From Saccharospirillum sp043196875 (GTDB taxonomy: Bacteria; Pseudomonadota; Gammaproteobacteria; Pseudomonadales; Natronospirillaceae), in NCBI RefSeq assembly GCF_043196875.1, contig NZ_JBEBMX010000001.1, positions 558,001-622,000 of the forward strand: DNA of 64,000 nucleotides. Direction: 5' to 3'. Below are positions 26,365 through 34,691 of the stretch, piece after piece; within the stretch, counting starts at the first letter, position 1; each line of letters opens with the position of its first letter. Position numbers and translations under genes: made by a program. Below the pieces are notes generated by a model. The model saw only the letters and a list, made by a program, of their open reading frames with translations. It was not told the origin of the DNA and made no database searches.

Positions 26365-26817
26365 ATGCCTGCTTATCGCAACCATCATCTGCTCTTGCTG
26401 ACTGACGATTCAGCTCTGGCGCAGCATATCGAGCAGGCGTTAGCCGGTTATCAACTGTGCCATCACCTGCATCAGTTTTGCGATATCGACCACTATCAGC
26501 AAGCCGCTCTGGGCTCCGGTGTTGTTGCCACCCCGATGGCGCGCATCGACCTGTGTTTAATTGCCTACCTGAACGATGCCGAGCGTAGCCGTAAAGCGGT
26601 TGAGGAAATCCGCTTGTTACCGCGCTGGCGCAGCGTGCCACTGGTGGCCTTAATTGAGGGCGAGAACCCGGCCTTGGCCCGAATTCTCTATCAGTTCGGT
26701 GCCAACAGCGTGCTGCGTTTTCCACTGCGTTTCGAGGGTTTGCGTGAACTGATCCGCACCATGGACACCTACTGGTTCGATGTGGTCACCCTGCCACCGC
26801 CATCAACGCATCCATGA
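26365..26817 (+). CDS. Degenerate receiver-like protein
   Basis: A 150-residue protein with the alternating pattern of a receiver domain: LLLLTDDSALAQHIEQAL matches strand 1 with the acidic pair, DLCLIAYLNDAERS matches strand 3, VPLVALIEGE strand 4 and SVLRFPLRFEGLRELI strand 5. The position of the phosphoacceptor Asp is Ala in LIAYL, and the usual Lys before Pro is replaced by Arg/Phe. It therefore probably cannot be phosphorylated and may act as a docking or decoy partner. It lies 7 bp after the GGDEF-EAL gene and belongs to that operon. ATG 26365 is the first start that gives the receiver alone. Confidence 0.7.
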   Translation: MPAYRNHHLLLLTDDSALAQHIEQALAGYQLCHHLHQFCDIDHYQQAALGSGVVATPMARIDLCLIAYLNDAERSRKAVEEIRLLPRWRSVPLVALIEGENPALARILYQFGANSVLRFPLRFEGLRELIRTMDTYWFDVVTLPPPSTHP

Positions 26818-26891
26818 CTGATGGAAGGTGCATATCAGCCTGCGCCTGCGTTATGCTGCGGCACCGTTCAAACCACTTTCGGAAGTGCCCT

Positions 26892-27416
26892 ATGTCTGCT
26901 TTGAAAACGCTCGGCCTGACGGCTGTTTTATCTGTGTTACTGCTAACCGGCTGCAGCATCAGCCCAACGATGGCGCCCTATGATGGCGAACCGGAAGGTC
27001 TGGTGGTCTTCGGTACCGACATCGTCGTGAAAGGCGATGCGGAGCTGGAATACAACTATATTTTCAGCGTTGAAAATGTTGCCACCGGCGACGTCGACCG
27101 GATGCGCATGGTGGTGCGTGAAGGGGAAACTTACGCCGTTTTGGGTCGTTTACCCAATGGTGAATACCGCTTTGTAAAACGCGAAGACATCCGTCGCGAT
27201 GCCCGTGGCATTCGCCTGGAAGATATTGACGGCAGCTTCACCGTCGCCGCTGGCGAAGTCACCGTGCCGAAACAAATCCGGGTGGAGAAAGGGCTCTATA
27301 CCCGTGAGGTTGAGATCACTGATCTGACCAACGCCGACGGCCGTGTTCTGTTCGATCTGCAATTGGCGAATCAAAAATCAATGCAAGGCTGGCGTTACCA
27401 CCCAATGGCAGACTGA
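26892..27416 (+). CDS. Hypothetical lipoprotein
   Basis: A 174-residue protein with signal peptide and lipobox LTGC (Cys19 or so). The mature part looks like a beta-sandwich: LVVFGTDIVVKGDAELEYNYIF, RMRMVVREGETYAVLGRLPNGEYRF, GSFTVAAGEVTVPKQIRVEKG. The LPNGEYRF segment recalls carboxypeptidase-regulatory-like domains, but I do not recognise a family. ATG 26892 is chosen because GGAAG lies 6 nt before it and the signal peptide begins there; the longer frame from 26814 adds a basic non-signal stretch. It is probably separate from the signalling operon. Function unknown. Confidence 0.75.
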   Translation: MSALKTLGLTAVLSVLLLTGCSISPTMAPYDGEPEGLVVFGTDIVVKGDAELEYNYIFSVENVATGDVDRMRMVVREGETYAVLGRLPNGEYRFVKREDIRRDARGIRLEDIDGSFTVAAGEVTVPKQIRVEKGLYTREVEITDLTNADGRVLFDLQLANQKSMQGWRYHPMAD

Positions 27417-27431
27417 GCCTGGTGGCGCTGG

Positions 27432-27459
27432 ACCCGGCCTCGCACAGTCAAGGCCGGGT
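27432..27459. terminator. GC-rich hairpin after the lipoprotein gene
   Basis: ACCCGGCCT (27432-27440) and AGGCCGGGT (27451-27459) form a perfect 9-bp stem 15 bp after the stop codon. The T tract of a rho-independent terminator is missing, so it may stabilise the 3' end or act with rho. Confidence 0.4.
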
Positions 27460-27546
27460 AAACCTGCGTCGTGCAACCCCTGACCGCTTGCACCCTTCGT
27501 TAGATGTTATACCGTATCCCGCACATTCCAAGGCAGACTGCTACCG

Positions 27547-28230
27547 ATGTCGATCCGTCTTCCACTCTTTAGCCTGGTATTTGCCACCGCTCTGCTCAGC
27601 GCCTGCGGCCAGTCCGACGATAAGGTCAGTGCCGATATTGAAGCCCAGGCCAACCAACCGGCCGTCGAGCCGGCGCTGGGTGCAACCCCGTCTCAACTGT
27701 CCGCAGAAGAGCGTGATCTGGAACCCAGTGAGACCATCGAGCCGATCGCCAATCCGGATGATCTGGCTTACCGCGAACTCAGCTGGGACGACTTATTGCC
27801 AGAAGATTTCGACTTCCAGACCATCCGCGATCAGATCGATCTGGACAGCTATAACATTCAGGAACTGGACGATTCCGACCCCGAAGCGCAGCGACTGTTC
27901 GCCGACTTGCAGGACGCCATGTCGCAAGTACCGCTGGTCACCAGCCTCGACGGTCAGCAGACCCGCCTGCCCGGTTTCTTAGTGCCACTGGAAAACGCCG
28001 GCGATGCGGTACGCGAATTTTTCCTGGTGCCTTATTACGGCGCCTGCATTCACACCCCGCCACCGCCATCCAACCAGATTGTGCATGTGGTGCTGGACGA
28101 AGCCATTCCCTTCGACAATCTGTTCGAACCTTATTGGGCCGAAGGCACGCTGACCATCGCCAAGACCGAAACCGACATCGGCACCGCCGGTTATCGGTTT
28201 GAAGCGGCCAAGATTCGTCCTTACGAGTGA
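27547..28230 (+). CDS. DUF3299 lipoprotein
   Basis: A 227-residue protein with a signal peptide and lipobox LSAC (Cys19). After an acidic low-complexity linker, residues about 75-225 match DUF3299: LPGFLVPLE, FFLVPYYGACIHTPPPPSNQIVHV and a C-terminal GYRFEAAKIRPYE. Proteins of this family are envelope proteins often found near ABC transporters of the MacB type, but their role is not established, and no such genes are adjacent here. The stop overlaps by 10 bp the 3' end of the convergent shikimate dehydrogenase gene. Confidence 0.88.
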   Translation: MSIRLPLFSLVFATALLSACGQSDDKVSADIEAQANQPAVEPALGATPSQLSAEERDLEPSETIEPIANPDDLAYRELSWDDLLPEDFDFQTIRDQIDLDSYNIQELDDSDPEAQRLFADLQDAMSQVPLVTSLDGQQTRLPGFLVPLENAGDAVREFFLVPYYGACIHTPPPPSNQIVHVVLDEAIPFDNLFEPYWAEGTLTIAKTETDIGTAGYRFEAAKIRPYE

Positions 28231-29093
28231 TCAGCCGCCAGAACTAATTGCTGGTAATAATGATCACGAATACCACGCGCAGCTTCACTCAGCTGCGCCG
28301 CCTCGACCAGGCCTTCACTAAAAAAGCGGTAGGCATCAATGCCCTGGAAGGCGAACAGCTCCACGCCACTGAGCACCGCCGCACCCGCCGCTTCAGCCGC
28401 CTGTAATAACTCGGTGTGGGCCGGAATATAGACCGCATCAAACACCCAGTGATCAGCCGTCAGTGGGCTCGGATCCACCGGGCAACCCGGATGATTGCGA
28501 TGGCCCACAGGGGTGCAATTGACCAGCCCGGAACAAAGCGCCAGCGCAGCCTGTCCATCGGCCGCGCTGACGAAACGGGCCTTTATGCCCAGGCCAACCA
28601 GATGCGCCACCAGCGCTTCACCGCGCGCACTATCACGCTCGGCGATCAACAACTCCTCAACGCCCAACTCACCCAAACCACAGGCAACGGCCCGCCCAAC
28701 ACCACCGGCGCCAACCAATAACACCCGCCCGACCGGACGCTCACCCAGGCTGTATTGGTAGGCGCTGACGAAGCCGGTGTAGTCGGTGTTTTCAGCGCGA
28801 ATACCGGACGCTTCGAACAGCAAAGTATTGGCCGAACCGACCCGACGTGCGCCTTCGCCGGCATGATCGGCCAGACGCAAAGCCGCCTCTTTGAACGGGA
28901 AGGTGACATTCACACCGCGATAACCGGCTTGGCGTACGCGCTCGACAGTAGCGGCAAAATCGAAATCCGCTTCATTGAGCGCGTCGATCAATTGATAGTC
29001 GGTGTCGATGCCGACCAGACCACCCAGACGCTGGTGCAAATCAGGGGACTTGGATTGGCCGATGCCTTCTCCAATCAATCCCAACTTCAACAT
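28221..29093 (-). CDS. aroE: Shikimate/quinate dehydrogenase (AroE family), catabolic
   Basis: A 290-residue NAD(P)-dependent dehydrogenase. Shikimate-binding SKSPDLHQ lies near residue 14, the catalytic Lys in NVTFPFKEA near residue 69, the catalytic Asp in NTDYTGF near residue 106, and the nucleotide-binding loop is GAGGVGRAVA near residue 129. It oxidises shikimate to 3-dehydroshikimate (or quinate to 3-dehydroquinate). It starts 2 bp after the 3-dehydroshikimate dehydratase gene in an operon with a TRAP transporter, so this copy is catabolic rather than part of aromatic amino-acid synthesis. Whether it prefers quinate or shikimate, and NAD or NADP, cannot be read safely. Confidence 0.9.
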   Translation of the reverse strand: MLKLGLIGEGIGQSKSPDLHQRLGGLVGIDTDYQLIDALNEADFDFAATVERVRQAGYRGVNVTFPFKEAALRLADHAGEGARRVGSANTLLFEASGIRAENTDYTGFVSAYQYSLGERPVGRVLLVGAGGVGRAVACGLGELGVEELLIAERDSARGEALVAHLVGLGIKARFVSAADGQAALALCSGLVNCTPVGHRNHPGCPVDPSPLTADHWVFDAVYIPAHTELLQAAEAAGAAVLSGVELFAFQGIDAYRFFSEGLVEAAQLSEAARGIRDHYYQQLVLAADHS

Positions 29094-29095
29094 GC

Positions 29096-30946
29096 TTACA
29101 ATTCCTCAGTCATGGTCGCGCGTTCGGCGCGGCGTTGCGCAGCGACCCGGACAAAGGCGTTGGGTGCGCCCAGCCCCTGATAGCCGTCGCGCTGGACGAT
29201 TTCAAAAAAGAAGGTGTCGTGGATCGGCTGGGTGTAGAGCTGCCAGAAACAACCCGACTCGTCTTCGTCATAGAGAATGTTCAGCCGTTGCAGGTCGGCC
29301 AGATGATCGTCTTCCAGATCAAAACGCGCCTGCAAATCACGATAATAATTAGCGGGAATTTCCAACACCGGCACCTTGGCGGCTTGCAAGCGCTCGGCGC
29401 TGGCGATGATGTCGCTGCTGGCGAGTGCGATATGCTGCACACCCGCGCCGCCCTGACGACGCACAAATTTGTTGCTTGTGGTGTCGGGTGAAGCACTGGC
29501 GTTTAACGCCAAACGGAAGTCGCCTCCGGCGCTGTGCAGTACCTGGCTTTGAATCAGACCGCGCGGGTCGGCGACGTCGAAAGAGGCCGTGGTTTCCAGT
29601 TGAAACAGCGCCCGATACTGCAGCAGCAGCGACAGATAATCGTGGTAAGACAACGACAAGCTGAGGTGATCCACCGCCGTCAACAAACCGCTTTGCGGCG
29701 CCTGACGTTCGACACTGAACTCGGTATCCCAAACGCGACTGGCCAGAGGTTCATCGAGCAGATAAGCCAGCGAACCTTCGGTGCTGTCGAGCGCGGTCAT
29801 GCCGTGACTGGTCGCATCGTCAGTCGGCTCAATTAACGGATAACCCAACTGGCGGGCGCGCTGAATGGTTTCGTAACTGTTGCCCACGCGCAGACCAAAA
29901 GCACCCGCCGCGGTCTGACGACCACCGTGAAACCGTTCGGCAAAATCGCGCTCGGTATTGAGCACCAGATTGACGCCTTCGACACCCCAGCGTTCGGCGG
30001 TTTTGGTCGGATGTTTGCCCAGTGGCGCCAAGCCTAAAGCACGACAGGTATCGCGCAGGCCATCGATTTTATCGTCGGTGGTGACGATCTCGATAAATTC
30101 CACCGCTGCAATCGGTTGCTCTGCCGGCACCTCGGTTGTGCCGGTCATAGTCTGCAGTAACTTATAGGAATGCAGACCGTCGCGCGCAGTTTGACGACTG
30201 CGACCGGTGCGGAAAACGTCGTTAAAAATTTCGTGCGACAGCGGGCCGTCATAGCGAGTTTCCGCCAGCGCGGTCATAAAGTCGCGCATCTGCAATTCAC
30301 CCTGGCCAGGGAAGCAGCGGTAATGACGACTCCAACTTAAATGATCCATCGACAGCCGTGGCGCATCGGCGGTTTGCACCAAAAAAATTCGATCGCCGGG
30401 AATACCCGCCAAGGTGCCCAGTTCAGTACCGCGCGAGAAAATATGGAAGGTATCGAGCACTAACCCGACGGATGGGTGATCGGCACGGCGCACCACTTCC
30501 CAGCTGTCGCGATAGTCATGAATATGCCGGCCCCAGGCCAAGGCTTCAAAGGCAACACGCAGACCGCGTTTGGCAGCGCGTTCGCCCAGTTCGCGGTAGT
30601 CTTCAGCAGCGCGAGCGATGCCAGGCAAGGCGCGCGGATGCACTGAACTGCAGGCCATTAATAAATCGGTACCCAGCTCTTCCATCAGATCGAACTTGCG
30701 CTCGGCACGATCGAAAGCGCGGCGGCGATCGTCACCTTCCAGGCCTTCGAAATCACGAAACGGCTGCAAAGTGACCAGCTTTAAACCGCGTTCACGAATC
30801 AATTCACCGACTTCACGAGCGCTGCCATCGAAGGCAGTCAGATCGTTCTCGAACAGCTCGACGCCTTCAAAACCGGCGCGCGCTATCGCATCCAGTTTTT
30901 CCGGCAAGGCGCCGCTGAGACAGACGGTGGCAATGGAAGGAAACAT
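29096..30946 (-). CDS. quiC1: 3-dehydroshikimate dehydratase fused to HPPD-like domain (QuiC1 type)
   Basis: A 616-residue two-domain enzyme. Residues about 1-270 are a sugar-isomerase/epimerase TIM barrel (GFEGVELFEND, HPSVGLVLDTFHIF, FLVQTADAP, LSHEIFND), the dehydratase part with its metal ligands. Residues about 285-610 resemble 4-hydroxyphenylpyruvate dioxygenase/VOC repeats (VDHLSLSLSYHDYL, GVQHIALASSDI, FFEIVQRDGYQGLG). Pseudomonas QuiC1 has this architecture and makes protocatechuate from 3-dehydroshikimate; the role of its second domain is unclear. It lies 1 bp from the GntR gene and 2 bp before aroE. Its product feeds the lig pathway encoded at 43-60 kb. Confidence 0.9.
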   Translation of the reverse strand: MFPSIATVCLSGALPEKLDAIARAGFEGVELFENDLTAFDGSAREVGELIRERGLKLVTLQPFRDFEGLEGDDRRRAFDRAERKFDLMEELGTDLLMACSSVHPRALPGIARAAEDYRELGERAAKRGLRVAFEALAWGRHIHDYRDSWEVVRRADHPSVGLVLDTFHIFSRGTELGTLAGIPGDRIFLVQTADAPRLSMDHLSWSRHYRCFPGQGELQMRDFMTALAETRYDGPLSHEIFNDVFRTGRSRQTARDGLHSYKLLQTMTGTTEVPAEQPIAAVEFIEIVTTDDKIDGLRDTCRALGLAPLGKHPTKTAERWGVEGVNLVLNTERDFAERFHGGRQTAAGAFGLRVGNSYETIQRARQLGYPLIEPTDDATSHGMTALDSTEGSLAYLLDEPLASRVWDTEFSVERQAPQSGLLTAVDHLSLSLSYHDYLSLLLQYRALFQLETTASFDVADPRGLIQSQVLHSAGGDFRLALNASASPDTTSNKFVRRQGGAGVQHIALASSDIIASAERLQAAKVPVLEIPANYYRDLQARFDLEDDHLADLQRLNILYDEDESGCFWQLYTQPIHDTFFFEIVQRDGYQGLGAPNAFVRVAAQRRAERATMTEEL

Positions 30947-30947
30947 C

Positions 30948-31619
30948 TCAGTGCCGCTCCTGTTTTAACTGACGGTCGAGATAGGTGTTGGCGTGTTCAC
31001 GCAGTAGCGCCAGGCAACCTTCTTTGTCACGCGCAAGCGCCGCTTCGCCAATCGCCAGATGTTCAGCAATGATTTCCCGACCACGAAAACCCTGAGTTTT
31101 TAATTCCCGCACCACGTACTGGCGGTATTTCAAAAACAGATCCTGATAGGTGCGAATCATCAGTTTGGAACCGCAGGCGCTCATTAATGCCAGATGAAAT
31201 TCCTGGTCATAACGGGTCCACAACTCGACACTGGTTTCATTGTTCAGCAAGGCTTCTTCGGTGCGATGCAATTTACGCATGGCCGCCGCAACCCGGCCTT
31301 CCCATTCCAAGTCACCGACCTCAATGGAACGACCCACAGCTTCGCTTTCCAGCAGGTTGCGCATATAGGCCAGGTCTTTTAATTCGTCCAAACCTGCCGG
31401 TGCAACGCGAAAGCCTTTTTGGTCTTCCGCCACCACCAGACCTTCAACACTCAAGCGTACCAAGGCTTCGCGAATGGCATTTTGACCGGCAGAAAATTCA
31501 CGCTTTAACACATCGATTTTTAACTTCTGGCCGGGTTCGTAACTGCCGTAAATCAGCGCATTACGCATCTGCTCATAGAGCGGTAATTCTGCTTCGTTAT
31601 CTATTGGAAAATCGCTCAT
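30948..31619 (-). CDS. GntR-family (FCD) transcriptional regulator
   Basis: A 223-residue regulator. The N-terminal winged helix (residues about 10-75) holds LPLYEQMRNALIYGSYEPGQKL and AIREALVRLSVEGLV; the C-terminal all-helical FCD domain (about 85-215) has the metal/ligand-binding Asp and His residues (YDQEFHLALMSACGS, EHLAIGEAAL). It lies inside the quinate/shikimate operon, between the TRAP permease and the dehydratase gene, and should repress this operon until an intermediate binds. Its operator is probably in the 34482-34691 gap; I could not pick it out with confidence. Confidence 0.9.
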   Translation of the reverse strand: MSDFPIDNEAELPLYEQMRNALIYGSYEPGQKLKIDVLKREFSAGQNAIREALVRLSVEGLVVAEDQKGFRVAPAGLDELKDLAYMRNLLESEAVGRSIEVGDLEWEGRVAAAMRKLHRTEEALLNNETSVELWTRYDQEFHLALMSACGSKLMIRTYQDLFLKYRQYVVRELKTQGFRGREIIAEHLAIGEAALARDKEGCLALLREHANTYLDRQLKQERH

Positions 31620-31638
31620 TTTAAGTCAGATCCTTTTG

Positions 31639-32907
31639 TTAATAACCGGCCAGACGCGGCAGGAAGGTGACCAGATCGGGCACAAAGACGATGACCAGTA
31701 ACACCAGAATTTCCACCAGCAACATGGGCAGCAGATGACGAATAATCGCCGCCATACCAGTGCGCGCTATGGCATCGGAAACAAACAGACAAAGCCCCAG
31801 CGGCGGCGTGATCAAACCGATCATCAGGTTGAACACCACGACGATGGCAAAGTGCAAAGGGTCAATCCCCAGGCCAACGGCAATCGGATGCAGGATCGGC
31901 ACCAGCACCAAAATAGCGGCAATGCCTTCGAGGAACAGGCCGACCACCAACAACAGCAACATGACCGCCAGCAAGAAAGTCCACTGAGCATCGACAGTGG
32001 CCAGCGCCCACTCGGTAATCATATTAGGCACGCGATTAAAGGTGAGTACCCAGTTGGCTGCTGAAACGGCGCCCATGATGATCATAATCACTGCGCTGTC
32101 GCGCATGGCACGCGAGAAAATACGCGGCAGACTGCCAATCGAAATAGAGCGATAAAACACCACCCCGACGATCAGCGCGTAGACCACCGCGAACGACGCC
32201 GCTTCAGTCGGCGTCACCAGACCACCGAGAATGGAACCGACCACAAAGATCGGCATAAAGAGCGGCACCAGTCCCGACAGTACCGCCTTACGACGCGACC
32301 CCGTCTGCAAGGTCTGGCTGGCGCCGATCTTGCCAGCAAACAACCAGACGTAAATCGACAGCGCCAAGGCCAGCAACAAGCCCGGAACAATACCGGCCAT
32401 AAACAAACCTGGCACCGACACACCGGTCACAGTTAAGGCATAAATAATGATCGGAATACTGGGCGGAATAATCGGCCCGATAACCGAAGAAGCGGCTGTT
32501 AAGGCAGCGGCAAAGGCACGCGGGTAACCTTCTTTTTCCATCGACGGAATAAAGACACGACCGAGCGTCGAGGTATCGGCAATGGCCGAACCGGAAAGGC
32601 CGGCAAAGATCACCGACGCCCAGATATTCACCTGCGCCAGACCGGCTTTCATGCGTCCGACCAAAGCATTAGCCAGATTAATAATGCGCCGGGTAATACC
32701 GGCTTCGTTCATCAGCTCGCCAGCGAGAATAAACAGCGGCACCGCCAATAACGGAAAGGAACTCAAACCGGAAAAAGTCTGCTGGGCGACGATGCGAATG
32801 TGATACGGAAAATCGCCGGTCAGCATCAGATACAACAGCGCCGCCAGAATGGCGAACGCAAAGGGCACGCCGAGCAGCAAGGTGGCTAATAAAATAACGT
32901 AAGTCAT
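31639..32907 (-). CDS. dctM: TRAP transporter large permease (DctM)
   Basis: A 422-residue membrane protein with about twelve hydrophobic helices and DctM hallmarks: FPLLAVPLFILAGELMNEAGITRRI near residue 50, SVIFAGLSGSAIADTSTLG near residue 97, and PPSIPIIIYALT near residue 148. It is the sodium-driven channel subunit of a tripartite transporter. The small permease gene overlaps its start by 4 bp and the binding-protein gene precedes that. With shikimate/quinate catabolic genes downstream, uptake of quinate, shikimate or 3-dehydroshikimate is the likely job. Confidence 0.93.
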   Translation of the reverse strand: MTYVILLATLLLGVPFAFAILAALLYLMLTGDFPYHIRIVAQQTFSGLSSFPLLAVPLFILAGELMNEAGITRRIINLANALVGRMKAGLAQVNIWASVIFAGLSGSAIADTSTLGRVFIPSMEKEGYPRAFAAALTAASSVIGPIIPPSIPIIIYALTVTGVSVPGLFMAGIVPGLLLALALSIYVWLFAGKIGASQTLQTGSRRKAVLSGLVPLFMPIFVVGSILGGLVTPTEAASFAVVYALIVGVVFYRSISIGSLPRIFSRAMRDSAVIMIIMGAVSAANWVLTFNRVPNMITEWALATVDAQWTFLLAVMLLLLVVGLFLEGIAAILVLVPILHPIAVGLGIDPLHFAIVVVFNLMIGLITPPLGLCLFVSDAIARTGMAAIIRHLLPMLLVEILVLLVIVFVPDLVTFLPRLAGY

Positions 32908-33395
32908 TGTTCCGCGGCCTCCGTTTCAACGAAGCGCCACAGTCCCATAGTGACCGCCGACATCGACAACAACACACCGCCGATCAACACCGCCGACTGA
33001 AACACGCCCATGGGAATACCGGTACTGGGTGACGCCCGTCCGCCACGGCTGGCGATAAACTCAAACGCCGACCAGGTCAGACCAATACCCACCAGCAAAA
33101 CCAGAATATCGATTAACACTCTATGACCAAGACGCCAGCGCTTGGGCACAATCGAACTGGCAAAATGAAAACGCACATGGCCGTCTTGCAGATAGGCCAG
33201 CGCCATGCCGAACATGATGCCGAAAATCATCGCATAGACAGCGATGTCTTCACCCCAGACGATGGATTTGCCCGCGCCATAGCGCCAGGCCGCATTGGCG
33301 AAAACGATGCCGAACACCAGCAACATCATCAAACCGGCGCCAAAGGCATTGATGCGCATCAGCCAGCGCCGAAGCGCCGTTAAAACACTCAACAT
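32904..33395 (-). CDS. dctQ: TRAP transporter small permease (DctQ)
   Basis: A 163-residue protein with four membrane helices (about residues 18-38, 52-72, 90-112 and 132-152) and a DctQ-like signature, GAGKSIVWGEDIAVYAMIFGIMFG. It pairs with the large permease, whose start codon overlaps its stop by 4 bp. In Rickettsia-independent systems of this kind the small subunit scaffolds the complex. The ATG at 33395 follows a region with a hairpin that separates it from the binding-protein gene. Confidence 0.9.
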   Translation of the reverse strand: MLSVLTALRRWLMRINAFGAGLMMLLVFGIVFANAAWRYGAGKSIVWGEDIAVYAMIFGIMFGMALAYLQDGHVRFHFASSIVPKRWRLGHRVLIDILVLLVGIGLTWSAFEFIASRGGRASPSTGIPMGVFQSAVLIGGVLLSMSAVTMGLWRFVETEAAEQ

Positions 33396-33435
33396 GAGTC
33401 AGAATTTCCTGCAACGAGAGAAGGCTGTGATTAAC

Positions 33436-33458
33436 AGGGTCGCCCAATGGACGACCCT
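33436..33458 (-). promoter_or_regulatory. Intercistronic hairpin between TRAP binding protein and permease genes
   Basis: AGGGTCG (33436-33442) pairs with CGACCCT (33452-33458) around a 9-nt loop, 16 bp after the binding-protein stop on the minus strand. There is no clear T tract. Hairpins at this place commonly protect the 5' mRNA part and let the binding protein be made in excess over the permeases. Confidence 0.5.
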
Positions 33459-33473
33459 AACAGCATCAAGGAA

Positions 33474-34481
33474 TCAGTTACCTTGGGCGGCGTCAACGGC
33501 TTCCGCCAGACGATCGATCCAGACCGCATCGCTGCCGAGCTCATCACGCAGGTAGGCTTGCACCGCCGGCTGGGCAGCCGCACGGAATTTTTCCATCTGC
33601 TCGGCGCTCGGCTGAGTGATTTCCATACCTTCGGCGGCCAGCTTGGCGATGCCGTCGGCGGAACCAAACTGCTGAATGGCACGACCGGTGGTACCGGCAA
33701 CAATGGCCGCACGTTGAATGGCCGCTTGCTGCTCACTGTCCAGTGACTGATAAAACTCATCGTTGATCAGGATGTGGTCGACGCCGTAGACGTGACGGTC
33801 CAGCGTCAGATAATCCTGAAATTCGAAGAAGTTGTTGCTGTAGATAACCGAGATCGGGTTTTCCTGACCATCAACCACGCCCGTGGCCAAGGCCGTCGGA
33901 ACTTCACCCCAAGCGATACCTTGCGGCTCGGCGCCCAGACCACGCACCATTTCCAGGTACAGCGGAATGGTCTGTACGCGGAACTTCAAACCCGCCATAT
34001 CAGCCGGTTCAGCGATCGGACGCACCGAGTTGGTGAAGTTACGGAAGCCGGTCTCGCCATACGCCAGGGTGCGCAGGCCAGTCTCTTCCAGACAGTGCGC
34101 CGCCAACGCATCACCGAATTCACCATCCATCACTTCCCAGGCCAGAGGCGCGTTCGGGAAGGTGTAGGGAATGTCGGTAACCGCCGCTGCCGGGCAGAAG
34201 TTGGCGTAAGCGCCAGAGACCATAACAACAGTGATGCTGCCGTCCTGTGCGCCTTCGATCAGTTCGGTTTCACCACCCAGAGAACCGGCCGGATACAGCT
34301 CAACGCTGATATCGGTTTCCGCTTCCACCAGGTTTTTAAACACCTGGCTGGCCGCACCCTTCTTGGATTGCGTCCATTCGGCGGGGTCTACGTGAGCAAA
34401 ACGAATAGTCTCGGCCGAAACAGCGCCGATGGTTGTCAGTGCGATGGCCGCAACAGCAGCCTGGGCAGAAATGCGGGTCAT
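33474..34481 (-). CDS. dctP: TRAP transporter substrate-binding protein (DctP)
   Basis: A 335-residue periplasmic protein with a signal peptide ending near VSA (residue 23). DctP features are visible: RFAHVDPAEWTQSKKGA at the mature start, LYPAGSLGGETELIEG, and the helix with the conserved Arg that binds the substrate carboxylate, LKFRVQTIPLYLEMVRGLGAEP (Arg near residue 165), followed by GVVDGQENPISVIYSNNFFEFQDYL. It captures an organic acid for the DctQM permease. Gene context points to quinate or shikimate as ligand. It heads the operon; the promoter lies in the 210-bp gap to the divergent AEC gene. Confidence 0.93.
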   Translation of the reverse strand: MTRISAQAAVAAIALTTIGAVSAETIRFAHVDPAEWTQSKKGAASQVFKNLVEAETDISVELYPAGSLGGETELIEGAQDGSITVVMVSGAYANFCPAAAVTDIPYTFPNAPLAWEVMDGEFGDALAAHCLEETGLRTLAYGETGFRNFTNSVRPIAEPADMAGLKFRVQTIPLYLEMVRGLGAEPQGIAWGEVPTALATGVVDGQENPISVIYSNNFFEFQDYLTLDRHVYGVDHILINDEFYQSLDSEQQAAIQRAAIVAGTTGRAIQQFGSADGIAKLAAEGMEITQPSAEQMEKFRAAAQPAVQAYLRDELGSDAVWIDRLAEAVDAAQGN

Positions 34482-34691
34482 TGTTGTTGTCCTCTTATTG
34501 TATGTGATTCGACATTTCGCGATGCGAACGCTAGACAGTTTTGCAGCTCAATTCAATAACATTCCACGTTTTTAAAAATGAGGGATGTTTTAAATCGACC
34601 GTGCAGCCTTCTGGTTTTAACATCTTGTTACGCTAGACTGCCGAGCCTCGACGCCCACTTTGAGCGCCGTTAAAGACCCAGCGGAGCCACC

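Noticed and set aside
27432..27459. Hairpin after the lipoprotein gene as a strong intrinsic terminator
   Set aside because: The stem is good, but no T tract follows on either strand, so it is given only low confidence.
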